Shown piece by piece: positions 40,644 through 53,269 of a stretch of 64,000 nt of DNA. The position numbers and the translations under genes were made by a program. The stretch covers positions 372,001-436,000 of the forward strand of contig JAYKNF010000018.1 of assembly GCA_036172665.1 (NCBI GenBank), in the 5' to 3' direction. The stretch is from Prosopocoilus inquinatus (taxonomy: Eukaryota > Arthropoda > Insecta > Coleoptera > Lucanidae). The notes under the pieces were generated by a model. The model made no database searches. It worked only from the letters and a program-made list of their open reading frames with translations, and had not been told where the DNA came from. Position 1 is the stretch's first letter. Each line of letters opens with the position of its first letter.

Positions 40644-40741
40644 CGTTGTTCCTGTGCTGTATCTAATCGATCCTTACAAATATATCATGTTATTTGGCGT
40701 TTCGATGGACTCCAGTAGCTCTGATGTGAGATACGACGTTT

Positions 40742-41471
40742 TCGGACGCAGCAGAAGCTGGAAATAGTTTTAAACGAAACAACACGTATTAGCGTTGTTC
40801 CTGTGATGTATCTAATCGATCCTTACTCATCTATCATGTTATTTGACGTTTGGATGGACTCCAGTAACTCTGATGAGAGACACAAAGATTTCGGACGCAG
40901 CAGAAGCTGGAAATAGTTTTGAACGAAACAACACGTATTAGCGTTGTTCCTGTGATGTATCTAATCGATCCTTACTCATCTATCATGTTATTTGACGTTT
41001 GGATGGACTCCAGTAACCCTGACGTGACATACGAAGTTCTCGGACGCAGCAGAAGCTGGAAATAGTTTTAAACGAAACAACACGTATTAGCGTTGTTCCT
41101 GTGATGTATCTAATCGATCCTTACTCATCTATCATGTTATTTGACGTTTGGATGGACTCCAGTAACTCTGATGAGAGACACAAAGATTTCGGACGCAGCA
41201 GAAGCTGGAAATAGTTTTGAACGAAACAACACGTATTAGCGTTGTTCCTGTGATGTATCTAATCGATCCTTACTCATCTATCATGTTATTTGACGTTTGG
41301 ATGGACTCCAGTAACCCTGACGTGACATACGAAGTTCTCGGACGCAGCAGAAGCTGGAAATAGTTTTAAACGAAACAACACGTATTAGCGTTGTTCCTGT
41401 GATGTATCTAATCGATCCTTACTCACCTATCATGTTATTTGACGTTTGGATGGACTCCAGTAACTCTGATG
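40742..41471 (-). repeat. dimeric higher-order repeat, 298 bp, about 2.4 copies
   Basis: Two monomers alternate: one with GATGAGAGACACAAAG (near 40871 and 41169) and one with CGTGACATACGAAG (near 41022 and 41320). The spacing is 298 bp (2 x 149). Further CGTGACATAC units appear near 41618, 44891 and 45091. This is the shortest HOR seen in the window. Confidence 0.85.
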
Positions 41472-41488
41472 TGAGATACAAAATTTTT

Positions 41489-42924
41489 GGACGCAGCAGA
41501 AGCTGGAAATAGTTTTAAACGAAACAACACGCATTAGCGTTGTTCCTGTGATGTATCTAATCGATCCTTACTTATCTATCATGTTATTTGACGTTTGGAT
41601 GGACTCCAGTAACCCTGACGTGACATACGAAGTTCTCGGACGCAGCAGAAGCTGGAAATAGTTTTAAACGAAACAACACGTATTAGCGTTGTTCCTGTGA
41701 TGTATCTAATCGATCCTTACTCATCTATCATGTTATTTGACGTTTGGATGGACTCCAGTAACTCTGATGTGAGATACAAAATTTTTGGACGCAGCAGAAG
41801 CTGGAAATAGTTTTGAACGAAACAACACGTATTAGCGTTGTTCCTGTGATGTATCTAATCGATCCTTACTCATATATCATGTTATTTGGCGTTTCGATGG
41901 ACTCCAGTAGCTCTGATGTGAGATACGACGTTTTCTGAGGCAGCAGAAGCTGGAAATAGTTTTAAACGAAACAACACGCATTAGCGTTGTTCCTGTGATG
42001 TATCTAATCGATCCTTACTCATCTATCATGTTATTTGGCGTTTCGATGGACTCCAGTAACTTTGATGTGAGATACAAAGTTTTTGGACGCAGCAGAAGCT
42101 GGAAATAGTTTTAAACGAAACAACACGTATTAGCGTTGTTCCTGTGCTGTATCTAATCGATCCTTACTCATATATCATGTTATTTGGCGTTTCGATGGAC
42201 TCCAGTAGCTCTGATGTGAGATACGTTTTCGGACGCAGCGGAAGCTGGAAGTAGTTTTAAACGAAACAACACACATTAGCGTTGTTCCTGTGATGTATCT
42301 AATCGATCCTTACTCATCTATCATGTTATTTGGCGTTTCGATGGACTCCAGTAACCCTGACGTGAGATACGAAGTTCTCGGACGCAGCAGAAGCTGGAAA
42401 TAGTTTTAAACGAAACAACACGTATTAGCGTTGTTCCTGTGATGTATCTAATCGATCCTTACTCATCTATCATGCTAATTGACGTTTGGATGGACTCCAG
42501 TAACTCTGATGTGAGATACAAAGTTTTTGGACGCAGCAGAAGCTGGAAATAGTTTTGAACTAAACAACACGTATTAGCGTTGTTCCTGTGATGTATCTAA
42601 TCGGTCCTTACTTAGCTACTATGTTATTTGACGTTTCGATGGACTCCAGTAACTCTAATGTGAGATACGAAATTTTCGGACGCAGCAGCAGCTGGAAATA
42701 GTTTGAAACGAAACAACACATAGCGTTGTTCCTGTGATGTATCTAATCGATCCTTACTCATCTATCATGTTATTTGACGTTTGGACGGACTCCAGTAACT
42801 CTGATGAGAGATACAAAGTTCTCGGACGCAGTAGAAGCTGGAAATAGTTTTAAATGAAACAACACGTATTAGCGTTGTTCCTGTGATGTATCTAATCGAT
42901 CCTTACTTAGCTACTATGTTATTT
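41489..42924 (-). repeat. module C segment (partner 44961-46402)
   Basis: It matches 44961-46402 at 3472 bp, becoming 3475 and then 3478 bp because this copy has two 3-bp deletions (ATACGTTTTCGG near 42226, CACATAGCG at 42717). The CTGAGGCAGCAG variant (near 41935 and 45407) and GGAAGTAG are shared. From 42283 it also continues into the module A match (to 43652), including the CATGCTAATTG variant that A and C share but D lacks. Confidence 0.87.
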
Positions 42925-44810
42925 GACGTTTCGATGGACTCCAGTAACTCTAATGTGAGATACGAAATTTTCGGACGCAGCAGAAGCTGGAAATAGTTTT
43001 AAACGAAACAACACGCATTAGCGTTGTTCCTGTGATATATCTAATCGATCCTTACTCATCTATCATGTTATTTGGCTTTTCGATGGACTCCAGTAACTTT
43101 GATGTGAGATACGAAGTTCTCGGACGCAGCTGAAGCTGGAAATAGTTTTAAATGAAACAACACGTATTAGCGTTGTTCCTGTGATGTATCTAAACGATCC
43201 TTACCTATCTAACATGTTATTTGACGTTTGGATGGACTCCAGTAAGTCTGATGTGAGATACAAAGATTTTGGACGCAGCAGGAGCTGGAAATAGTTTTAA
43301 ACGAAACAACACGCATTAGCGTTGTTCCTGTGATGTATCTAATCGATCCTTACTTATCTATCATGTTATTTGACGTTTGGATGGACTCCAGTAACCCTGA
43401 CGTGAGATACGAAGTTCTCGGACGCAGCAGAAGCTGGAAATAGTTTTAAACGAAACAACACGCATTAGCGTTGTTCCTGTGATGTATCTAATAGATCCTT
43501 ACTCATCTATCATGTTATTTGACGTTTCGATGGACTCCAGTAACTCTAATGTGAGATACGAAATTTTCGGACGCAGCATAAGCTGAAAATAGTTTTAAAC
43601 GAAACAACACGCATTAGCGTTGTTCCTGTGATGTATCTAATCGATCCTTACTCATCTATCATGTTATTTGGCGTTTCGATTGACTCCAGTAACCCTGACG
43701 TGAGATACGAAGTTCTCGGACGCAGCAGAAGCTGGATATAGTTTTAAACGAAACAACACGTATTAGCGTTGTTCCTGTGATGTATCTAATCGATCCTTAC
43801 TCATCTATCATGTTATTTGACGTTTGGATGGACTCCAGTAACTCTGATGTGAGATACAAAGTTTTTGGACGCAGCAGAAGCTGGAAATAGTTTTGAACTA
43901 AACAACACGTATTAACGTTGTTCCTGTGATGTATCTAATCGATCCTTACTTAGCTACTATGTTATTTGACGTTTCGATGGACTCCAGTATCTCTAATGTG
44001 AGATACGAAATTTTCGGACGCAGAAGCAGCTGGAAATAGTTTGAAACGAAGCAACACATATTAGCGTTGTTCCTGTGATGTATCTAATCGATCCTTACTC
44101 ATCTATCATGTTATTTGACGTTTGGACGGACTCCAGTAACTCTGATGAGAGATACAAAGTTCTTGGACGCAGTAAAAGCTGGAAATAGTTTTAAATGAAA
44201 CAACACGTATTAGCGTTGTTCCTGTGATGTATCTAATCGATCCTTACTCATCTATCATGTTATTTGGCGTTTCGATGGACTCCAGTAACTCTAATGTGAG
44301 AAACGAAATTTTCGGACGCAGCAGTAGCTGGAAATAGTTTTAAATGAAACAACACGTATTAGCGTTGTTCCTGTGATGTATCTAATCGATCCTTACTCAT
44401 CTATCATGTTATTTGGCGTTTCGATGGACTCCAGTAACTCTGATGAGAGACACAAAGTTTTTGGATGCAGCAGGAACTGGAAATAGTTTTAAACGAAACA
44501 ACAGGTATTAGCGTTGTTCCTGTGATGTATCTAATCGATCCTTACTCATCTATCATGTTATTTGGCGTTTCGATGGACTCCAGTAGCTCTGATGTGAGAT
44601 ACGACGTTTTCGGACGCAGCAGAAGCTGGAAATAGTTTTAAACGAAACAACACGCATTAGCGTTGTTCCTGTGATGTATCTAATCGATCCTTACTCATCT
44701 ATCATGTTATTTGACGTTTCGATGGACTCCAGTAACTCTAATGTGAGATACGAAATTTTCGGACGCAGCAGAAGCTGGAAATAGTTTTAAACGAAACAAC
44801 ACGCATTAGC

Positions 44811-45010
44811 GTTGTTCCTGTGATATATCTAATCGATCCTTACTTATCTATCATGTTATTTGACGTTTGGATGGACTCCAGTAACCCTGACGTGACATAC
44901 GAAGTTCTCGGACGCAGCAGAAGCGACTCCAGTAACTCTAATGTGAGATACGAAATTTTCGGACGCAGCAGAAGCTGGAAATAGTTTTAAACGAAACAAC
45001 ACGCATTAGC
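44811..45010 (-). repeat. 200-bp composite unit, out-of-register junction
   Basis: At 44924/44925 CAGCAGAAGC is followed by GACTCCAGTAACTC, so a 51-bp part of the monomer (ACTCCAG to AGAAGC) is present twice but in two different subtypes (CGTGACATACG, then AATGTGAGATACG). Equivalently, 98 bp were lost across two monomers. Module D starts shortly after. Confidence 0.88.
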
Positions 45011-46402
45011 GTTGTTCCTGTGATGTATCTAATCGATCCTTACTTATCTATCATGTTATTTGACGTTTGGATGGACTCCAGTAACCCTGACGTGACATAC
45101 GAAGTTCTCGGACGCAGCAGAAGCTGGAAATAGTTTTAAACGAAACAACACGTATTAGCGTTGTTCCTGTGATGTATCTAATCGATCCTTACTCATCTAT
45201 CATGTTATTTGACGTTTGGATGGACTCCAGTAACTCTGATGTGAGATACAAAATTTTTGGACGCAGCAGAAGCTGGAAATAGTTTTGAACGAAACAACAC
45301 GTATTAGCGTTGTTCCTGTGATGTATCTAATCGATCCTTACTCATATATCATGTTATTTGGCGTTTCGATGGACTCCAGTAGCTCTGATGTGAGATACGA
45401 CGTTTTCTGAGGCAGCAGAAGCTGGAAATAGTTTTAAACGAAACAACACGCATTAGCGTTGTTCCTGTGATGTATCTAATCGATCCTTACTCATCTATCA
45501 TGTTATTTGGCGTTTCGATGGACTCCAGTAACTTTGATGTGAGATACAAAGTTTTTGGACGCAGCAGAAGCTGGAAATAGTTTTAAACGAAACAACACGT
45601 ATTAGCGTTGTTCCTGTGCTGTATCTAATCGATCCTTACTCATATATCATGTTATTTGGCGTTTCGATGGACTCCAGTAGCTCTGATGTGAGATACGACG
45701 TTTTCGGACGCAGCAGAAGCTGGAAGTAGTTTTAAACGAAACAACACGCATTAGCGTTGTTCCTGTGATGTATCTAATCGATCCTTACTCATCTATCATG
45801 TTATTTGGCGTTTCGATGGGCTCCAGTAACCCTGACTTGAGATACGAAGTTCTCGGACGCAGCAGAAGCTGGAAATAGTTTTAAACGAAACAACACGTAT
45901 TAGCGTTGTTCCTGTGATGTATCTAATCGATCCTTACTCATCTATCATGTTATTTGACGTTTGGATGGACTCCAGTAACTCTGATGTGAGATACAAAGTT
46001 TTTGGACGCAGCAGAAGCTGGAAATAGTTTTGAACTAAACAACACGTATTAGCGTTGTTCCTGTGATGTATCTAATCGGTCCTTACTTAGCTACTATGTT
46101 ATTTGACGTTTCGATGGACTCCAGTAACTCTAATGTGAGATACGAAATTTTCGGACGCAGCAGCAGCTGGAAATAGTTTGAAACGAAACAACACATATTA
46201 GCGTTGTTCCTGTGATGTATCTAATCGATCCTTACTCATCTATCATGTTATTTGACGTTTGGACGGACTCCAGTAACTCTGATGAGAGATACAAAGTTCT
46301 CGGACGCAGTAGAAGCTGGAAATAGTTTTAAATGAAACAACACGTATTAGCGTTGTTCCTGTGATGTATCTAATCGATCCTTACTTAGCTACTATGTTAT
46401 TT
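44961..46402 (-). repeat. module D segment, cut by right breakpoint
   Basis: This is the partner of 41489-42924. Its last part (from 45758) is the fourth copy of the A/B/C module start, also matching 37804 onward at 7954 bp. It stops abruptly at the breakpoint in the AGCTACTATGTTATTT segment, where the other copies continue with GACGTTTCG. Its left edge adjoins the out-of-register junction at 44924. Confidence 0.87.
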
Positions 46403-46403
46403 A
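46402..46403. other. right inversion breakpoint
   Basis: The reversed array ends in GCTACTATGTTATTT and the forward array resumes with ACTATTTCCAGG (monomer position 30). There is no filler. After paper re-inversion this end would join monomer position 2 to position 30, a loss of about 27 bp that removes most of the AACAAC/GTTGTT dyad of that unit. Confidence 0.93.
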
Positions 46404-47414
46404 CTATTTCCAGGTTCTGCTGCGTCCAAAAACTTTGTATCTCACATCAGAGTTACTGGAGTCCATCCAAACGTCAAATAACATGATAGATGAGTAAGGA
46501 TCGATTAGATACATCACAGGAACAACGCTAATGCGTGTTGTTTCGTTTAAAACTATTTCCAGCTTCTGCTGCGTCCGAAAATTTCGTATCTCACATCAGA
46601 GTTACTGGAGTCCATCCAAACGTCAAATAACATGATAGATGAGTAAGGATCGATTAGATACATCACAGGAACAACGCTAATATGTGTTGTTTCGTTTAAA
46701 ACTATTTCCAGCTTCTGCTGCCTCAGAAAACGTCGTATCTCACATCAGAGCTACTGGAGTCCATCGAAACGCCAAATAACATGATAGATGAGTAAGGATC
46801 GATTAGATACATCACAGGAACAACGCTAATGCGTGTTGTTTCGTTTGAAACTATTTCCAGGTTCTGCTGCGTCCAAAAACTTTGTATCTCACATCAGAGT
46901 TACTGGAGTCCATCCAAACGTCAAATAACATGATAGATGAGTAAGGATCGATTAGATACATCACAGGAACAACGCTAATGCGTGTTGTTTCGTTTAAAAC
47001 TATTTCCAGCTTCTGCTGCGTCCGAAAATTTCGTATCTCACATCAGAGTTACTGGAGTCCATCCAAACGTCAAATAACATGATAGATGAGTAAGGATCGA
47101 TTAGATACATCACAGGAACAACGCTAATACGTGTTGTTTCGTTTAAAACTATTTCCAGATTCTGCTGCGTCCGAAAACGTCGTATCTCACATCAGAGCTA
47201 CTAGAGTCCATCGATACGCCAAATAACATGATATATGAGTAAGGATCGATTAGATACAGCTCAGGAACAACGCTAATACGTGTTGTTTCGTTTAAAACTA
47301 TTTCCAGCTCCTGCTGCGTCCAAAAACTTTGTATCTCACATCAGACTTACTGGAGTCCATCCAAACGTCAAATAACATGATAGATAAGTAAGGATCGATT
47401 AGATACATCACAGT

Positions 47415-48321
47415 AACAACGCTAATGCGTGTTGTTTCGTTTAAAACTATTTCTAGCTTCAGCTGCGTCCGAGAACTTCGTATCTCACATCAAAGTTACT
47501 GGAGTCCATCGAAACGCCAAATAACATGATAGATGAGTAAGGATCGATTAGATACATCACAGGAACAACGCTAATAGGTGTTGTTTCGTTCAAAACTATT
47601 TCCAGCTTCTGCTGCGTCCAAAAACTTTGTATCTCACATCAGAGTTACTGGAGTCCATCCAAACGTCAAATAACATGATAGATGAGTAAGGATCGATTAG
47701 ACACATCACAGGAACAACGCTAATACGTGTTGTTTCGTTTAAAACTATTTCCAGCTTCTGCTGCGTCCGAGAACTTCGTATCTCACGTCAGGGTTACTGG
47801 AGTCCATCCAAACGTCAAATAACATGATAGATAAGTAAGGATCGATTAGATACATCACAGGAACAACGCTAATGCGTGTTGTTTCGTTTAAAACTATTTC
47901 CCGTTTCTGCTGCGTCCGAGAACTTCGTATCTCACGTCAGGGTTACTGGAGTCCATCGAAACGCCAAATAACATGATAGATGAATAAGGATCGATTAGAT
48001 ACATCACAGAAACAACGCTAATGCGTGTTGTTTCGTTTAAAACTATTTCCAGCTTCTGCTGCGTCCGAAAATTTCGTATCTCACATTAGAGTTACTGGAG
48101 TCCATCGAAACGTCAAATAACATAGTAGCTAAGTAAGGATCGATTAGATACATCACAGGAACAACGCTAATGCGTGTTGTTTCGTTTAAAACTATTTCCA
48201 GCTACTGCTGCGTCCAAAAACTTTGTATCTCACATCAGACTTACTGGAGTCCATCCAAACGCCAAATAACATGTTAGATAAGTAAGGATCGTTTAGATAC
48301 ATCACAGGAACAACGCTAATA
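47415..48321 (+). repeat. 0.9-kb segment duplicated at 56355-57261
   Basis: The offset is 8940 bp (60 x 149). Rare markers shared are CTAATAGGTG (47571 and 56511), TTTCCCGTTTCTG (ending near 47906 and 56846) and GCTACTGCTGCG. Differences are few, such as GATAGATGAG against GATGGATGAG and ACGCCAAAT against ACGTCAAAT. The duplicate lies at the right edge of the 17-mer tandem, so the tandem appears to have been inserted or amplified between flanks related to this segment. Confidence 0.85.
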
Positions 48322-49047
48322 TGTGTTGTTTCGTTTAAAACTATTTCCAGCTGCTGCTGCGTCCGAAAACGTCGTATACCACATCAGAGCTACTGGAGTC
48401 CATCGAAATGTCAAATAACATGATAGATAAGTAAGAATCGATTAGATACTACACAGGAACAACGCTAATGCGTGTTGTTTCGTTTAAAACTATTTCTAGC
48501 TTCAGCTGCGTCCGATAACTTTGTATCTCACATCAGGGTTACAGGAGTCCGTCCAAACGTCAAATAACATGATAGATGAGTAAGGATCGATTAGATACAT
48601 CACAGGAACAACGCTAATATGTGTTGTTTCGTTTAAGACTATTTCCAGATTCTGCTGCGTCCGAAAACGTCGTATACCACATCAGAGCTACTGGAGTCCA
48701 TCGAAATGTCAAATAACATGATAGATAAGTAAGAATCGATTAGATACTACACAGGAACAACGCTAATGCGTGTTGTTTCGTTTAAAACTATTTCTAGCTT
48801 CAGCTGCGTCCGAGATCTTCGTATCTCACATCTAAGTTACTGGAGTCCATCGAAACGCCAAATAACATGATAGATGACTAAGGATCGATTAGATACATCA
48901 CAGGAACAACGCTAATGCGTGTTGTTTCGTTTAAAACTATTTCCAGGTTCTGCTGCGTCCGAGAACTTCGTATCTCACGTCAGGGTTACTGGAGTCCATC
49001 CAAACGTCAAATAACATGATAGATAAGTAAGGATCGATTAGATACTA

Positions 49048-52000
49048 CACAGGAACAACGCTAATGCGTGTTGTTTCGTTTAAAACTATTTCCAGCTCCT
49101 GCTGCGTCCATAAACTTTGTATCTCACATCAGACTTACTGGAGTCCATCCAAACGTCAAATAACATGATAGATAAGTAAGGATCGATTAGATACATCACA
49201 GTAACAACGCTAATGCGTGTTGTTTCGTTTAAAACTATTTCTAGCTTCAGCTGCGTCCGAGAACTTCGTATCTCACATCAAAGTTACTGGAGTCCATCGA
49301 AACGCCAAATAACATGATAGATGAGTAAGGATCGATTAGATACATCACAGGAACAACGCTAATACGTGTTGTTTCATTTAAAACTATTTCCAGCTTCAGC
49401 TGCGTCCGAGAACTTCGTATCTCACATCAGAGCTACTGGAGTCCATCGAAACGCCAAATAACATGATAGATGAGTAAGGATTGATTAGATACATCACAGG
49501 ATCAACGCTAATGCGTGTTGTTTCGTTTAAAACTATTTCCAGCTTCTGCTGCGTCCGAGAACTTCGTATCTCACGTCAGGGTTACTGGAGTCCATCCAAA
49601 CGTCAAATAACATGATAGATGAGTAAGGATCGATTAGATACATCACAGGAACAACGCTAATATGTGTTGTTTCGTTTAAAACTATTTCCAGCTTCTGCTG
49701 CCTCAGAAAACGTCGTATCTCACATCAGAGCTACTGGAGTTCATCGAAACGCCAAATAACATGATAGATGAGTAAGGATCGATTAGATACATCACAGGAA
49801 CAACGCTAATGCGTGTTGTTTCGTTTAAAACTATTTCCAGCTTCTGCTGCGTCCGAGAACTTCGTATCCCACGTCAGGGTTACTGGAGTCCATCCAAACG
49901 TCAAATAACATGATAGATAAGTAAGGATCGATTAGATACATCACAGGAACAACGCTAATGCGTGTTGTTTCGTTTAAAACTATTTCCAGGTTCTGCTGCG
50001 TCCAAAAACTTTGTATCTCACATCAGAGCTACTGGAGTCCATCGAAACGCCAAATAACATGATAGATGAGTAAGGATCGATTAGATACATCACAGGAACA
50101 ACGCTAATACGTGTTGTTTCGTTTGAAACTATTTCCAGGTTCTGCTGCGTCCAAAAACTTTGTATCTCACATCAGAGTTACTGGAGTCCATCCAAACGTC
50201 AAATAACATGATAGATGAGTAAGGATCGATTAGATACATCACAGGAACAACGCTAATGCGTGTTGTTTCGTTTAAAACTATTTCCAGCTTCTGCTGCGTC
50301 CGAAAATTTCGTATCTCACATTAGAGTTACTGGAGTGCATCGAAACGTCAAATAACATGATAGATGAGTAAGGATCGATTAGATACATCACAGAAACAAC
50401 GCTAATACGTGTTGTTTCGTTCAAAACTATTTCCAGCTTCTGCTGCGTCCGAAATCTTTGTGTCTCTCATCAGAGTTACTGGAGTCCATCCAAACGTCAA
50501 ATAACATGATAGATGAGTAAAGATCGATTAGATACATCACAGGAACAACGCTAATACGTGTTGTTTCGTTTAAAACTATTTCCAGATTCTGCTGCGTCCG
50601 AGAACTTCGTATCTCACGTCAGGGTTACTGGAGTCCATCCAAACGTCAAATAACATGATAGATAAGTAAGGATCGATTAGATACTACACAGGAACAACGC
50701 TAATGCGTGTTGTTTCGTTTAAAACTATTTCCAGCTCCTGCTGCGTCCATAAACTTTGTATCTCACATCAGACTTACTGGAGTCCATCCAAACGTCAAAT
50801 AACATGATAGATAAGTAAGGATCGATTAGATACATCACAGTAACAACGCTAATGCGTGTTGTTTCGTTTAAAACTATTTCTAGCTTCAGCTGCGTCCGAG
50901 AACTTCGTATCTCACATCAAAGTTACTGGAGTCCATCGAAACGCTAAATAACATGATAGATGAGTAAGGATCGATTAGATACATCACAGGAACAACGCTA
51001 ATATGTGTTGTTTCGTTTAAAACTATTTCCAGCTTCTGCTGCCTCAGAAAACGTCGTATCTCACATCAGAGCTACTGGAGTCCATCGAAACGCCAAATAA
51101 CATGATAGATGAGTAAGGATCGATTAGATACATCACAGGAACAACGCTAATGCGTGTTGTTTCGTTTAAAACTATTTCCAGCTCCTGCTGCGTCCATAAA
51201 CTTTGTATCTCACATCAGACTTACTGGAGTCCATCCAAACGTCAAGTAACATGATAGATAAGTAAGGATCGATTAGATACATCACAGTAACAACGCTAAT
51301 GCGTGTTGTTTCGTTTAAAACTATTTCTAGCTTCAGCTGCGTCCGAGAACTTCGTATCTCACATCAAAGTTACTGGAGTCCATCGAAACGCCAAATAACA
51401 TGATAGATGAGTAAGGATCGATTAGATACATCACAGGAACAACGCTAATACGTGTTGTTTCATTTAAAACTATTTCCAGCTTCAGCTGCGTCCGAGAACT
51501 TCGTATCTCACATCAGAGCTACTGGAGTCCATCGAAACGCCAAATAACATGATAGATGAGTAAGGATTGATTAGATACATCACAGGATCAACGCTAATGC
51601 GTGTTGTTTCGTTTAAAACTATTTCCAGCTTCTGCTGCGTCCGAGAACTTCGTATCTCACGTCAGGGTTACTGGAGTCCATCCAAACGTCAAATAACATG
51701 ATAGATGAGTAAGGATCGATTAGATACATCACAGGAACAACGCTAATATGTGTTGTTTCGTTTAAAACTATTTCCAGCTTCTGCTGCCTCAGAAAACGTC
51801 GTATCTCACATCAGAGCTACTGGAGTTCATCGAAACGCCAAATAACATGATAGATGAGTAATGATCGATTAGATACATCACAGGAACAACGCTAATGCGT
51901 GTTGTTTCGTTTAAAACTATTTCCAGCTTCTGCTGCGTCCGAGAACTTCGTATCCCACGTCAGGGTTACTGGAGTCCATCCAAACGTCAAATAACATGAT

Positions 52001-53269
52001 AGATAAGTAAGGATCGATTAGATACATCACAGGAACAACGCTAATGCGTGTTGTTTCGTTTAAAACTATTTCCAGGTTCTGCTGCGTCCAAAAACTTTGT
52101 ATCTCACATCAGAGCTACTGGAGTCCATCGAGACGCCAAATAACATGATAGATGAGTAAGGATCCATTAGATACATCACAGGAACAACGCTAATACGTGT
52201 TGTTTCGTTTGAAACTATTTCCAGGTTCTGCTGCGTCCAAAAACTTTGTATCTCACATCAGAGTTACTGGAGTCCATCCAAACGTCAAATAACATGATAG
52301 ATGAGTAAGGATCGATTAGATACATCACAGGAACAACGCTAATGCGTGTTGTTTCGTTTAAAACTATTTCCAGCTTCTGCTGCGTCCGAAAATTTCGTAT
52401 CTCACATTAGAGTTACTGGAGTCCATCGAAACGTCAAATAACATGATAGATGAGTAAGGATCGATTAGATACATCACAGAAACAACGCTAATACGTGTTG
52501 TTTCGTTCAAAACTATTTCCAGCTTCTGCTGCGTCCGAAATCTTTGTGTCTCTCATCAGAGTTACTGGAGTCCATCCAAACGTCAAATAACATGATAGAT
52601 GAGTAAAGATCGATTAGATACATCACAGGAACAACGCTAATACGTGTTGTTTCGTTTAAAACTATTTCCAGATTCTGCTGCGTCCGAGAACTTCGTATCT
52701 CACGTCAGGGTTACTGGAGTCCATCCAAACGTCAAATAACATGATAGATAAGTAAGGATCGATTAGATACTACACAGGAACAACGCTAATGCGTGTTGTT
52801 TCGTTTAAAACTATTTTCAGCTCCTGCTGCGTCCATAAACTTTGTATCTCACATCAGACTTAGTGGAGTCCATCCAAACGTCAAATAACATGATAGATAA
52901 GTAAGGATCGATTAGATACATCACAGTAACAACGCTAATGCGTGTTGTTTCGTTTAAAACTATTTCTAGCTTCAGCTGCGTCCGAGAACTTCGTATCTCA
53001 CATCAAAGTTACTGGAGTCCATCGAAACGCTAAATAACATGATAGATGAGTAAGGATCGATTAGATACATCACAGGAACAACGCTAATATGTGTTGTTTC
53101 GTTTAAAACTATTTCCAGCTTCTGCTGCCTCAGAAAACGTCGTATCTCACATCAGAGCTACTGGAGTCCATCGAAACGCCAAATAACATGATAGATGAGT
53201 AAGGATCGATTAGATACATCACAGGAACAACGCTAATGCGTGTTGTTTCGTTTAAAACTATTTCCAGCT
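49048..53269 (+). repeat. 14-mer higher-order repeat, 2086 bp, two copies
   Basis: Markers recur at 2086 bp (14 x 149): CCATAAACTTTG (49108 and 51194), GTTTCATTTA (49371 and 51457), CCAGATTCTG (50582 and 52668) and ACGCTAAATA (50941 and 53027). Differences between copies are sparse (GAAACGCC against GAGACGCC near 50044 and 52130; GTAATGATCG near 51860). The second copy is also part of the 17-mer tandem that follows, so the two periods overlap between 51600 and 53269. Confidence 0.9.

Larger units (their letters stand above)
34827..46402 (-). repeat. 149-bp satellite array, block 2, inverted (about 78 monomers)
   Basis: Every monomer here reads as the reverse complement of blocks 1 and 3: the repeating landmark becomes GTTGTTCCTGTGATG followed by CTAATCGATCC. 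The period is still 149 bp. The subtypes are the same as in the flanks, including rare ones: the monomer with GCTGCTGCTGC and the one with GTCCGTCC occur both here, reversed, and in forward orientation near 33900-34100. The block holds repeated modules starting at 34827, 37804, 42283 and 45758. The first is cut by the left breakpoint and the last by the right breakpoint. Four irregular monomers (at 40374, 40461-40643, 44811-45010 and around 35265) mark internal rearrangements. No sequence other than the satellite is present. Confidence 0.99.

Noticed and set aside
34827..46402. Inverted block as a mobile element with terminal inverted repeats
   Set aside because: Its content is the same satellite as the flanks. 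It has no coding capacity, no terminal motif and no target-site duplication at the joints.
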